A DNA stretch of 64,000 bases from Sporosarcina sp. ACRSM (GTDB lineage Bacteria; Bacillota; Bacilli; Bacillales_A; Planococcaceae), in NCBI RefSeq assembly GCF_022346545.1, contig NZ_JAKRNU010000014.1, positions 1 to 64,000 of the forward strand, in the 5' to 3' direction. Below the pieces are notes generated by a model, which saw nothing but the letters and a program-made list of their open reading frames with translations, did no database searches and was not told the origin of the DNA. Made by a program: the position numbers and the translations under genes. Shown here in pieces: positions 52,658 through 61,892 of the stretch; the first letter of the stretch is position 1, and the number at the start of each line of letters is the position of its first letter.

Positions 52658-54889
52658 TTGGATAGGTTTAAGAAAGTTGGAATTCTATTAGGCTCTTCTG
52701 TTTTATCACTAGGTATGTTTTCATCGGTTGCCGGTGCTTCAACGCCGATGGATGGACAACCAGAAAGGGTACAGATTCAAGTCGCTGCTACAGACACGGT
52801 TTTTACGAAAGAGGATTTAATTAAGAAATTTCGTGAGTTATTCCCAAAGCAGTTTGATTTCTTAACGGCTAATGATTTTCAAATGAGTAATGCCCACGTT
52901 TATCCCAATGATGATACGTTGCGCCATGATTTGTATTTCTCCAAAACGGTGAATGGCAAAGACGTTTACGGGAATGTTGGTTTTGTTGGAAAAGACTTAG
53001 ACATTGAGTATTTTCATTATCAACCTGCCGATATAACAGAGGCTTTGTTCCCAGCGAAAGTTTCCAAAGAAGAGGCGCAGAAAAAAGCCGAGAGTTTTGT
53101 GAATAACTTTTTGGGCGGCAAGGGCTATAAACTCGAAACAGACATGTATAACTATTATCCGAAACAGGTCTTAACGGAACCGATTCGATACTCCTTTTCT
53201 TTCGCCCGTACGGAAAATGACGTTTCCATTGATGATCAAAGAATGGAAGTATCTGTTCTCGGGAATGGAGAAATCGTTAGCTTCTACAAAATGTCAAGCG
53301 AGTCGAAATCGTCTACTTTTGACGATGTCAAACAAATAAAAGAAAACGATGAAATGCTAGCAAAAGTAAAGGAACAACTTTCAGCAGAGTTGAATTATCA
53401 AATAAACTATGATTACGCAACGGGTGATCGCAAAGTCCAGCTCGTATATCAGCCGACATCAAAATTACAAGGCGTTCACGCGATTTCAGGTAAATGGTTA
53501 ACGCCAAGCGGCTATGTAGAGGATTTTCCAGAGAAGTCAAAAATTGAAATGTTGGCCGAAAATCCACTGCCGCCAAGACAAGATAGCATTACGGTAGACG
53601 AAGCGAAGAAAATTGCCGAAAAGTTACTTGCTGTGGATTCCGATAAGGTGAAGTTAAATATCAACTCTATCCATGAAATGGAGAATTATGATGGACGAGA
53701 AGTAATCAGTGTTCAATATATGTATGAATATGCGCGTGGCGGAAGCGGCACGAATTTAGACATTGATAAGCAGACAGGTGAAGTCATTCAATATAGCGAT
53801 ATAAAAAACCATCTGTTAGATGAACTTGGAGAAAAAACTAAAAACGAAAAGGCGATTTCCCAGCAAGATGCGATTGCCAAAGCTGTCAGCTATGCAAAGG
53901 AATGGGTTCCATCCTATCTACACGATTATGCGATGCCTATAGATGAACCTTATGTTGACGAATGGCAAGGTGGGTATTACGTTACCTTCCCGAGAATCGT
54001 CAATGGCATTGTTGTGATTGGGGATTCCATTAGTGTGGGCGTCGCTGCTGATGGCTCTTTAAATAGCCTAAATGTCAATTATCAAGAGACAGAAAACTGG
54101 CCTTCTAGCGACCAAGTGATCTCTGAAGAAGAAGCGAAAGCGAAATTGGAAGAGGCACTCAGCCTCAAACTAACGTATATGAAACATGCGAAAAACGAAG
54201 ACAAGGATCATTATAATCTCGTCTATGTGCCTGTATTTAACGGAGATTCATATAGTTATTTAGATGCCAATACAGGAGAATGGAATAATTTCTTGGATGA
54301 TCAAAATTCAGTTTCCATTTCACATCCTTGGGCGGAAGATGAACTAAATTATCTCATTAGCGCTAAAATTTTAGATGTAAAAGATCCTGAAAACTTTAAT
54401 GCAGATGCTTCGATTACAAAAGGGGAAGCATTGAAAATCGTTATGAATTCACTCACTTATATCTATGACGGGCCATATTATTATGGCAGAGAAAACCAAA
54501 AACAAACGTTTGACAATATCGATCCGAAACACCCATTGTATAATGTGGTTGAACGTGCGGTTGGTGCAGGAATCATTCAAACGAACAGCAAGAAGTTCGA
54601 TGTCGATTCGTCAATCACAAGAGAAGAATTAGCGGTTTGGTCTATCCGCGCGCTAGGCTTAGAGCAAGCGGCTAAAAAGAGCAGCATCTATAAACTCGAT
54701 TTTAAGGATGCCGATAAAGTTCAAACGGCATACACGGGGTATGTTGCCCTAGCAAGTTCCTTGGGAATCATCGAAGCAGATCAAGATCAGTTTAATCCAA
54801 CGCGAGAAGTAACATACGCAGAGTTGGCTGTGTCAACGGTTCGTCTGGCGCATGAAATCGCTGAAAATGGAAGAGGTTTACGTTACTAA
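52658..54889 (+). CDS. secreted YcdB/YcdC-repeat protein with C-terminal SLH domains
   Basis: 743 residues. A signal peptide (GILLGSSVLSLGMFSSVAGA, cleavage near residue 28) precedes two YcdB/YcdC-type modules (about 35-290 and 305-535, with SVSKEEAQKKAESFV- and TVDEAKKIAEKLL-type PepSY-like helices and VSVLGNGEIVSF strands). Three S-layer homology repeats follow (about 550-743: HPWAEDELNYLISAKIL, HPLYNVVERAVGAGII, TAYTGYVALASSLGII). SLH domains anchor to pyruvylated wall polymers, so the protein sits on the cell surface. Its task is unknown; PepSY-type modules often inhibit or guide peptidases. TTG start with GGAGGG upstream. Confidence 0.9.
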   Translation: MDRFKKVGILLGSSVLSLGMFSSVAGASTPMDGQPERVQIQVAATDTVFTKEDLIKKFRELFPKQFDFLTANDFQMSNAHVYPNDDTLRHDLYFSKTVNGKDVYGNVGFVGKDLDIEYFHYQPADITEALFPAKVSKEEAQKKAESFVNNFLGGKGYKLETDMYNYYPKQVLTEPIRYSFSFARTENDVSIDDQRMEVSVLGNGEIVSFYKMSSESKSSTFDDVKQIKENDEMLAKVKEQLSAELNYQINYDYATGDRKVQLVYQPTSKLQGVHAISGKWLTPSGYVEDFPEKSKIEMLAENPLPPRQDSITVDEAKKIAEKLLAVDSDKVKLNINSIHEMENYDGREVISVQYMYEYARGGSGTNLDIDKQTGEVIQYSDIKNHLLDELGEKTKNEKAISQQDAIAKAVSYAKEWVPSYLHDYAMPIDEPYVDEWQGGYYVTFPRIVNGIVVIGDSISVGVAADGSLNSLNVNYQETENWPSSDQVISEEEAKAKLEEALSLKLTYMKHAKNEDKDHYNLVYVPVFNGDSYSYLDANTGEWNNFLDDQNSVSISHPWAEDELNYLISAKILDVKDPENFNADASITKGEALKIVMNSLTYIYDGPYYYGRENQKQTFDNIDPKHPLYNVVERAVGAGIIQTNSKKFDVDSSITREELAVWSIRALGLEQAAKKSSIYKLDFKDADKVQTAYTGYVALASSLGIIEADQDQFNPTREVTYAELAVSTVRLAHEIAENGRGLRY

Positions 54890-54930
54890 GAGCTTTTGAA
54901 CAAAGCCATTGAAATGAAGGAACACCATTA

Positions 54931-54970
54931 TCCCCCTCCATCGTATGAGCACCTACACGATGGAGGGGGA
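54931..54970. terminator. hairpin between the SLH gene and the polyamine gene
   Basis: TCCCCCTCCATCGT at 54931-54944 pairs perfectly with ACGATGGAGGGGGA at 54957-54970. A strong stem with only a weak T tract; it separates convergent genes. Confidence 0.75.
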
Positions 54971-55039
54971 GTTTGTCTAATTAACATGCATTCATGAAAG
55001 CTATTAATCCTATTTTTTGTCAGAAGAATAGACCTTTAC

Positions 55040-56365
55040 CTATGAGGAAATGTTTTTTATTTCTACTTGGTATAGTGTATGCAATTTTAGACTCGTCTCA
55101 CTGTTTACAATTGCAGTTTCCTTCACGGATAGCATTTCTGGAGAAATTTTAAACAAGGTTTCCATGTTGGTAGAGAGAGCTTGGTGAGGGACAGAGATTT
55201 CGGGTATCGTTCCTATGAACTTGTTTTGTGTCGCTAAATGAAACCCCCATAAACCAAAAGAAGGTACAGTGACTGTGTATGGCAAAGTATTTAGACCGGC
55301 GCTCGTTATGGTTTTAGCAATACTCCAAAACACTTGTGGCGTGTCCTCTGGTGAGTTGGATTGGCAAACTATTGCGCCATCAACGACTAAATGCTTGGCA
55401 ATTTTGCCGAATAATTCTTTGGTATAGAGTGAACTCAGGATGGGGTCTACAGGGTCTGGAAAATCGATGATAATCACATCATAAGGTTGTAAATCTCTCT
55501 CTATATATATTTTTGAATCCTCGGAGTGAACAGTTAATCTATCATCCAACAATGAACGATTGTTCTGAGCTACTAATGCAGGTTCACTTTTAGCGAGTTC
55601 GACAATCATTGGATCAATGTCGACGAGATCAACATGTTTAACATTTGGATACTTCAGAACTTCTCGCAAAGCAAGACCGTCTCCTCCACCTAAAATGAGA
55701 ATTCGTTCATGCGAACCTGCAACCTCCATTGCCGGATAAACCAATGCTTCATGATAATGTCTTTCATCCAAGGAACAAAACTGTAGCTCTTGGTTTAAAT
55801 ACAAACGAAGATCATTTGCCTCAACCAATAAAATGTCTTGATATTGACTTTCCCCATGAAAAAGAATATTGTGTTTACCTGACGCAATCTCCTTCAATTG
55901 TATCAAGTCCCAATCATTCCCACGATCCTCTTGTAAAGGAAATAATGCACGGGAATCTACTTTTTCATCCAACAATATATTGGATGAAAGATTTAGTGTT
56001 CTCATGGTGGGTTTCGTGTGGGGTTCTTCTCCTCGATTGAGCTCGAACACAGCTGTTCGCTTAGCTTGTATTTTAGTAAGGATTCCTTCCAATGCTGGCC
56101 ATATATCCTGATTTCCACAAGTATATAAATCCAACGCTACATAACCATATTCTGGCCATGTATGAATTGAAATATGTGAAGTGGAAATACCAATAACTCC
56201 TGTCACTCCTTGAGGCGTGAAGGAATGAAAATGAGATGATAAGATTTCCATTCCTAACTGCTTTATTGCTTTCGTTAGCAATTCCTCTAATACTGTTGCA
56301 TCATTAAGAATTTCTCTCTGACAATCAAATGCATCGATTACGAGATGTTGCCCATTCGTATCCAT
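55040..56365 (-). CDS. fused S-adenosylmethionine decarboxylase-like (SpeD) and aminopropyltransferase (SpeE) protein
   Basis: About 441 residues. Residues 1-125 are a class 1B SpeD: HFHSFTPQGVTGV, then STSHISIHTWPEYGY, and Cys83 in LYTCG. Ser63 (the pyruvoyl precursor), His68 and Cys83 align with the T. maritima enzyme, but the residue before the cleaved Ser is Thr62 instead of Glu. Residues ~190-441 are a spermidine-synthase Rossmann domain with LILGGGDG near 222, VDIDP and DFPDPVDP. The start is taken at ATG 56365 (MDTNGQHL), which matches normal SpeD N-termini; TTG 56431 would add 22 residues. It is divergent from a homospermidine-synthase-like gene. Confidence 0.88.
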   Translation of the reverse strand: MDTNGQHLVIDAFDCQREILNDATVLEELLTKAIKQLGMEILSSHFHSFTPQGVTGVIGISTSHISIHTWPEYGYVALDLYTCGNQDIWPALEGILTKIQAKRTAVFELNRGEEPHTKPTMRTLNLSSNILLDEKVDSRALFPLQEDRGNDWDLIQLKEIASGKHNILFHGESQYQDILLVEANDLRLYLNQELQFCSLDERHYHEALVYPAMEVAGSHERILILGGGDGLALREVLKYPNVKHVDLVDIDPMIVELAKSEPALVAQNNRSLLDDRLTVHSEDSKIYIERDLQPYDVIIIDFPDPVDPILSSLYTKELFGKIAKHLVVDGAIVCQSNSPEDTPQVFWSIAKTITSAGLNTLPYTVTVPSFGLWGFHLATQNKFIGTIPEISVPHQALSTNMETLFKISPEMLSVKETAIVNSETSLKLHTLYQVEIKNISS

Positions 56366-56596
56366 CAAATCACTGCTTTCCGTTATTGTGAATGAGTTGT
56401 CATAGTGGTTTGAGTTTCCATGCTTATCCAACTATTCTACAGTTAATGTATGTACAAGTTATAAGAAGGCCTGTGCACCTTCCTTAATTTAGTGAAGTGA
56501 GTCGGAGAAAATGCTAGTTTGCACTTAATTGGACAACTGTCTGCGCGCAATCACTTTCAACTACATATAGTAAGAAAAAGTAGGAGAGGCGTTAAA

Positions 56597-57868
56597 ATGA
56601 AAGACAACCATACAGTGATTACCATTCTGGGGAGTAGTGGAGGAGTAGCAAAGTCAATACTTTCTATTTTGAATAAATCAGTCCGTGACAATAAGGATCC
56701 CATCCATCACGTTATTACGAATAGTACAATCCATTTAATCGATAATAAGCAAAAAGAAAAAGAATACTACTCTAATTTGTTTTCTAATTTGCAAAAACAT
56801 ATTACATTACACCAATTTGACCTCCAAGATAAAAAGAAATTTGTTAACCACCTGAAACAGACGAAAACCTCACTTGTTGTTGACGTTTCTTGGGCAGATA
56901 CGGTTGAGATGCTGCAATGCTGTGATCAACTGGGCGTTAACTACGTCAATACTGCTTTGGAAAATACGATGGTCGATGAGAACGAAGAGTTATATGAGGG
57001 ATTTGGTTTAATAGAGAGACTGAAGCATGTGGAAAAACATAAGGACAAGATCTTGAATACATCTGCCATAATTGGCTCTGGTATGAATCCAGGTGTCGTT
57101 CAATGGATGGCGATCGAACTCTTGAAGACACATTCATCGGACGAGCTTCCGCTTGGGTGTTATATTGTAGAGCATGATACGTCCTTTTATAGGGATAAGA
57201 AAATGGTAGAAGAGAATGTTGTTTATACAACTTGGTCGCCAGAATGTTTTCTAGACGAAGCTATTTTAAGCTATCCAATGTTTATGAAGAACCATATTCC
57301 ACTCTTCCTATACGAAAAGGTTTATGATGTGGAATTTAAAGTGACGTTAGGGGACAAACAATTTTATGGATGCTTAATGCCACATGAAGAAGTCTATACT
57401 TTAGGCAAATTGTACGACATGGAAGGTGGATTTTTATACAAAATCAATGATCATACAACAGAGATAATCCGTTCAAATATTGATGACTTAGATAAATTAT
57501 GGGACTTTGAAATGAAGGTTCTCGATCCGCTTGATGCGCCATTGGAAGGTGAGGATTTAGCGGGAGTACTCCTCGTTTACCAGGACAAGGAACGATATAT
57601 GTACAATGTGTTAAATAACGATTCCATCTTTACTAAATACAAAACAAATGCGACCTACTTTCAAGTGGCTTGTGGTATCTATGCTTCTTTATCCGTACTG
57701 CTATTAGATCAAATTCCACAAGGAGCTTATTATGTAGATGAACTATTGTTGAATACAAACAATCATTTTGGGGATTATTTGACTTATTACATGACGGATT
57801 TTATAACAGGTGAAAATAAGCATTCAGATGGTCTTTTGCATCAAAGGATGAAAAAACTCCGAAACTAG
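56597..57868 (+). CDS. saccharopine dehydrogenase-like homospermidine / carboxyspermidine synthase family protein
   Basis: 423 residues with an N-terminal Rossmann domain (ITILGSSGGVAKSIL near residues 8-22) and motifs of bacterial homospermidine synthase: IIGSGMNPGVVQWMAIELL near 160, TTWSPE, and LYDMEGGFLY. Homospermidine synthase makes sym-homospermidine from two putrescines using NAD+. Its position head-to-head with the SpeD-SpeE fusion supports a polyamine role. The exact product could also be another polyamine. The start is ATG 56597 with GTAGGAGAGG upstream; earlier frames lack a site. Confidence 0.82.
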   Translation: MKDNHTVITILGSSGGVAKSILSILNKSVRDNKDPIHHVITNSTIHLIDNKQKEKEYYSNLFSNLQKHITLHQFDLQDKKKFVNHLKQTKTSLVVDVSWADTVEMLQCCDQLGVNYVNTALENTMVDENEELYEGFGLIERLKHVEKHKDKILNTSAIIGSGMNPGVVQWMAIELLKTHSSDELPLGCYIVEHDTSFYRDKKMVEENVVYTTWSPECFLDEAILSYPMFMKNHIPLFLYEKVYDVEFKVTLGDKQFYGCLMPHEEVYTLGKLYDMEGGFLYKINDHTTEIIRSNIDDLDKLWDFEMKVLDPLDAPLEGEDLAGVLLVYQDKERYMYNVLNNDSIFTKYKTNATYFQVACGIYASLSVLLLDQIPQGAYYVDELLLNTNNHFGDYLTYYMTDFITGENKHSDGLLHQRMKKLRN

Positions 57869-57925
57869 TCGATTGTGGACAGCGGCTTATGTTAAGTATC
57901 CCTTTCAGCTTCCTGACCTAAGGAA

Positions 57926-57951
57926 AGCCCACTCCCAAATGAGAGTGGGCT
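57926..57951. terminator. hairpin behind the polyamine synthase gene
   Basis: AGCCCACTC at 57926-57934 pairs with GAGTGGGCT at 57943-57951. It is followed by only a few T. It lies between convergent genes. Confidence 0.65.
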
Positions 57952-57998
57952 GTTTGGAGAACAACCTATTATAATACCGTGCTTACCTTACATACGTA

Positions 57999-58316
57999 TC
58001 ATTTTTTCTTATCATCGTCCTTCTTCGTGTGATCCTTCTTCTTATCTTTTTTCTTCTCTTCAACCGCATTCGCTTCTTTTTCAGTAGTATCGGTATCAGC
58101 TTCAGTCGCTTCTGTTTCAGTAACGTCTGCTTCGGCAGCAAGAACAGCAGCAACAGCAGCGGCTGCAGCAGTAGCGGCTGCAGAGGCAGAGGCAGAGGCA
58201 TTAGCATCTGTTTCAGCTGCAGCAGCAATTCCAGCCGCAGCGCCCGCAGCCGCAGCTGCAGCAATCGCAGTAGTAAATGAAACCTCTAAATGTTTTGCTT
58301 TTTTTCCTTTTGGCAC
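57999..58316 (-). CDS. low-complexity Ala-rich protein with a Lys/Asp tail
   Basis: 105 residues in three blocks: a basic start (MPKGKKAKHLEVSF), a long run of Ala with Ser, Thr and Asp (about 18-62), and an acidic then Lys/Asp-rich tail (KKDKKKDHTKKDDDKKK). GTG start with GGTGGG upstream. Composition recalls small spore or coat-associated proteins, and CotB-like genes follow on the other strand, but no family is recognised. The simple composition means that the frame could in principle be chance, yet the ribosome site supports it. Confidence 0.6.
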   Translation of the reverse strand: MPKGKKAKHLEVSFTTAIAAAAAAGAAAGIAAAAETDANASASASAAATAAAAAVAAVLAAEADVTETEATEADTDTTEKEANAVEEKKKDKKKDHTKKDDDKKK

Positions 58317-58603
58317 ACAAATCCCACCTTTGATTTAGAGTTTAATATCACTATCATTGTATTCAACACTTTACGAACTGTGTCGGCAATAACGAGTATA
58401 GACATTTATTGCACCATGCCGTATGACCATACATATTCTTATAGAAAAGCGAAACTAATAAACTGTTAATAATCTCTTTGGAGTGAATAACCAAAATAGT
58501 CTGGGCGATTGATCCATTACGGCGGATTAGGCAATTGACCATTACACGATCATCCCAAGACACATATAGATAGGGGGATACTAAAAATGGAGGTTAGAAA
58601 ACT

Positions 58604-59095
58604 ATGAATAAGGATATGTTACTTTCATTAGTAGATAGAGTTATTAAAGTCGATCGAGGGGGACCTGAATCTAGATATGGTAAGCTGCTCGCAGCAGAAG
58701 AGGATCACTTTATATTGCTGACAGAAGATGATGGCATTATTTATTATAATACACACCATGTTAAGAGCTTAACTGTTAATGCAAAAAATGAAGTAAAGCT
58801 CAATTTTGACATTCCTAGAGGCTTAGATTATGTAAAAGCGGAAAATTTTAGAGGTGTAGTGGAAAAATTAAGATATCGCTGGGTAAAAATTAATCGTGGT
58901 GGGCCAGAAACACTAGAGGGTGTAATGGACGTTGTTAATGATGACTTCATAACAATTGTCTCTAATGAAGAAATTATAAACCTCTCCATGTTTCATGTCC
59001 GTAACATTAGCTATGGAGTAAAGGTTGAAAAAGCAAACAAAGGTAAGGGAAATGAAAGCAATAAACAAACGAATGCAAAAAAGGAAAACGAATAG
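58604..59095 (+). CDS. CotB-like spore coat protein
   Basis: 163 residues with two copies of the CotB repeat: VIKVDRGGPESRYGKL, then IIYYNTHHVKSL (about 10-65), and WVKINRGGPETLEGV, then INLSMFHVRNI (about 88-140), ending in a Lys/Asn-rich tail. These RGGPES/HVKSI units are characteristic of B. subtilis outer-coat protein CotB, though the Ser/Lys/Arg-rich CotB tail is missing. ATG 58604 with GGAGG upstream. It leads a run of three related genes on the same strand. Confidence 0.85.
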   Translation: MNKDMLLSLVDRVIKVDRGGPESRYGKLLAAEEDHFILLTEDDGIIYYNTHHVKSLTVNAKNEVKLNFDIPRGLDYVKAENFRGVVEKLRYRWVKINRGGPETLEGVMDVVNDDFITIVSNEEIINLSMFHVRNISYGVKVEKANKGKGNESNKQTNAKKENE

Positions 59096-59163
59096 TTCGA
59101 TAGGCCATTCGTCGCTTCTAACTACGAGAAGCGACGATATTCTATGAAGGAGGCGCGCCAAAA

Positions 59164-60888
59164 TTGCGAGAGCAAAAATTTGAAAAAGTATTAGGCGACC
59201 TTGTAAATTTAAAAATTGGTTTGTTTCTTAGTGATCAGCAATTTATAGAAGGCGTTCTATTAGCTGTTAAACAGGATCATCTCGTGATCGATATAAATAA
59301 GAATATACATTATATTGCACGTCAACATATTAAAGCTCTTTCAAAGAATGCGAAAGACTTTCATTTAAAGACGAAAACGGTTCCCTACCTCGATAGGCAG
59401 TACTTCACAGATGTTTTAAGTGTTATGAAATATTACTCGGTGACCGTGAATAGCTCGGGTAAACAGACACATTTTGGAGTGCTGAGTAAAATAGCTGAAG
59501 ATTATATAGTATTGATCAATCATGCGGAATTACTGCATATTCCCAAATCCTCTATAGCAGATATCTCTAGTAAAATATCCGACAATCAAATCCGCTCAAT
59601 CAATGCTAAAGAACAATTAAAGAGTCAAACGGTGCATTCAGCAACTGTTATTAAAGAAGTAGAAGAAATGGAAACTCACCAATTAGAAAGTGCTCAAGAC
59701 GCTATTCTTCAGACAAATCATAAGACAGAATCGGTTGAAGTCTCTTTGGAAAAACAAGCAGCTACTATTCAGGAAGAAGAAAAGGAAGAACTACAGACAG
59801 ATGAAATTGAAAGTCTTGGCGAGTCGGAAATTCCACAACAGCTTGAAGTGGAAGGAATACAGGAAAATAAGGTTGAATTACAAGAAGACACGAGTCAAAA
59901 GGAAGGGCAACAACTTACTTCGTCTTCTTCAACTGAAGAAATAAAACTAGTCGAACACTCTTTAGAACAAGAAACGGAACCAATTCAGGAGATGGAAGAT
60001 AACGGGGTCCTTGAGCAGCCAGAAATCTCACAACAACTTAAAATAGAAGGTTTATTGGAATCATTCAATATTATAAAAGCAAATATTCAAGACAAGGAAC
60101 AGATAATAGATGGTCTAGAACTAGAGTCGATTCATATGGAAGAATCATTGGATCAAATAAAAAACGAACTACAAGAAAAATTTACAACACTTATACAAGA
60201 AGCACCAATGGTAGTCGTTCAGGATGAGGAACATTCAAGCAAAGTAAATGACCATGAAGAGTTGTCGTCCATTTTTAAAGATTTTAGAGTAGAATTACTT
60301 TCCTATGATGAACCTCTAGGTTATGAAAGAAGTTTCCATCTTCCTGATTGGAAAATTTTCCAAAAGGACCAACAGGCAATGATAACTTTGAACAATCCGG
60401 CAGAGGGAGAGGAAGCTCTAACGTTTGACGACCATTCGGTGCAGATAAACGACAGCGCAGAGATGATTGAATTATGCAATGCGCTTAAAAGTGAAAATCT
60501 ATCAACGAGTGAAACGAAGAATGATGATCAAGCTGAATGTATAGTTGAAGAATGCGAGCCTTCTGATACGAATCGTGCAAAGATAACGTTCAGACAAATG
60601 AGCCCAAAAGAAGAAAAAGCCATGTTAGAGAAGCAATACTTTTCTTTAGCGAAGTATGCTGCGGCCTATTCAATGAAGTTAGATGAGCGGTCTGATCAAT
60701 CGAAGTCCACTTTGTATTCTTCGATTGATCACGACAAGAACAGTACAGGGGGAATTAATACTAGTTTCGAAAAAAAGGGAAAAAAAAACGTGATTAATTC
60801 ATTGGAAAGGCAAAGCGCTCTCGAGGGTCAATACGTTTCTTTAATGAATCATGCAGCAAAAATGTATCGGCAATTAAGGGATTTTTAA
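59164..60888 (+). CDS. large CotB-related protein with acidic coiled-coil region
   Basis: 574 residues. The N-terminal 140 contain two degenerate CotB-like units (GDLVNLKIGLFLSDQQFIEG, then IHYIARQHIKAL; and YSVTVNSSGKQTHFGVL, then LLHIPKSSIADI). Residues ~160-370 are Glu/Gln-rich and coiled-coil-prone. The C-terminal part has a motif repeated twice, EKQYFSLAKYAAAYSMKL near 500 and EGQYVSLMNHAAKMYRQL at the end. The TTG start has AAGGAGG upstream. A 28-bp hairpin (59109-59137) lies between it and the previous gene. It is probably a structural coat protein; no close family is recognised for the C-terminal half. Confidence 0.72.
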   Translation: MREQKFEKVLGDLVNLKIGLFLSDQQFIEGVLLAVKQDHLVIDINKNIHYIARQHIKALSKNAKDFHLKTKTVPYLDRQYFTDVLSVMKYYSVTVNSSGKQTHFGVLSKIAEDYIVLINHAELLHIPKSSIADISSKISDNQIRSINAKEQLKSQTVHSATVIKEVEEMETHQLESAQDAILQTNHKTESVEVSLEKQAATIQEEEKEELQTDEIESLGESEIPQQLEVEGIQENKVELQEDTSQKEGQQLTSSSSTEEIKLVEHSLEQETEPIQEMEDNGVLEQPEISQQLKIEGLLESFNIIKANIQDKEQIIDGLELESIHMEESLDQIKNELQEKFTTLIQEAPMVVVQDEEHSSKVNDHEELSSIFKDFRVELLSYDEPLGYERSFHLPDWKIFQKDQQAMITLNNPAEGEEALTFDDHSVQINDSAEMIELCNALKSENLSTSETKNDDQAECIVEECEPSDTNRAKITFRQMSPKEEKAMLEKQYFSLAKYAAAYSMKLDERSDQSKSTLYSSIDHDKNSTGGINTSFEKKGKKNVINSLERQSALEGQYVSLMNHAAKMYRQLRDF

Positions 60889-60907
60889 GTAAAGAGGAGA
60901 TGCTGAT

Positions 60908-61585
60908 TTGAATAAAATTATTCAAAATCTCATTCAGGAAGTTATCCGAATTGAAATCTCCGGAAAGAAAAAGATGAACGGTACGCTAATTGATATGGGA
61001 AGCGATATGGTTGTCCTTTTCGATGGGAAGGATTTCGTGTATATTCCCTTAAATCATATCCGGAATTTTAGTCTGGATCGTGACAATGAAAATGAGGTTC
61101 AATCCCCTACAGAGCTCCCGAGCTTCGTAGCGGAAGAAAGCAAGGAAGACTTAGCGTTTGAAGAGGTGCTTACTCAAGCGAAAGGAAGAATTGTTGAAAT
61201 CTATGTAACAGGCAACCAAACTTTGCATGGAACGATAACGGGCATTATGAACAACTATCTTATATTCCAATCTCCGGTTTATAAGACGATGTTCATTGCA
61301 ATAGACCACGTCAAATGGCTAATCCCATATGCTCAAAGTCATACACTTTACGGGCTGGATTACGCTGCCGTCTCCTCACAGCCGCACAATGAGACGTTTG
61401 CTAGATCTTTTGACAGTCAAGTTGAAAAGTTTAAAGGTGCAATTGTCGTATTGAATATTGGTGATCCAAAAAGTTATATAGGGAAAATAAATAATGTCGA
61501 GGATCAAATCATTGAGTTTCAATCAGCAAGAACTTCCCCCGTTTATTTAAACATGCACCATATAAAAACGCTCCACGTAGTATAG
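60908..61585 (+). CDS. DUF2642/CotB-type small-barrel repeat protein
   Basis: 225 residues built from three similar ~55-residue beta units: IRIEISGKKKMNGTLIDMGS with YIPLNHIRNF (1-58), IVEIYVTGNQTLHGTITGI with FIAIDHVKWL (95-148), and IVVLNIGDPKSYIGKINNV with YLNMHHIKTL (175-225). The first unit resembles the DUF2642 family of Bacillus spore proteins, and the HI/HV closing motif is shared with CotB units. TTG 60908 after AGAGGAGA. It is third gene of the coat-like run. Confidence 0.78.
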   Translation: MNKIIQNLIQEVIRIEISGKKKMNGTLIDMGSDMVVLFDGKDFVYIPLNHIRNFSLDRDNENEVQSPTELPSFVAEESKEDLAFEEVLTQAKGRIVEIYVTGNQTLHGTITGIMNNYLIFQSPVYKTMFIAIDHVKWLIPYAQSHTLYGLDYAAVSSQPHNETFARSFDSQVEKFKGAIVVLNIGDPKSYIGKINNVEDQIIEFQSARTSPVYLNMHHIKTLHVV

Positions 61586-61632
61586 TTATGGTTCAAAATT
61601 GTCTAGGAAGTTTTATAAGAGGAGATCCTTTT

Positions 61633-61669
61633 TTAGGCTGACGAGTAACGATCGACAGCCTAATTTTTT
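61633..61669 (+). terminator. terminator of the CotB-like gene run
   Basis: TTAGGCTG at 61633-61640 pairs with CAGCCTAA at 61656-61663, followed by TTTTTT. It lies about 48 bp after the last coat-like gene. The remaining bases to 61892 show no supported gene. Confidence 0.8.
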
Positions 61670-61892
61670 GTGGGAACTAACGTTGTTATTCAGAGAGAAA
61701 GAAGAAATCACAAAAAGGCAGGTTAGTATCGGTTCTTGTCCTAGTCGTAAAAAATTCCGAATCAGAGGGATTTTTCAGCTCAATTTCGTAAGGGTTGGAC
61801 ATACATCTCGTTTCACGTAGCCTGCAGTGAATATACATACAAGGAAACGGACAAACAATTCACTCGCGAGTCGTCTAGTAAAACGAAGGGAA

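Noticed and set aside
58029-58280. Plus-strand Ser-rich frame opposite the Ala-rich gene
   Set aside because: Antisense of low-complexity Ala codons (GCN read as NGC/Ser or Cys); the minus-strand frame has the ribosome site.
61599-61820. 73-codon open frame before the ArsB-type gene
   Set aside because: It begins on a terminator hairpin and its translation resembles no protein family.
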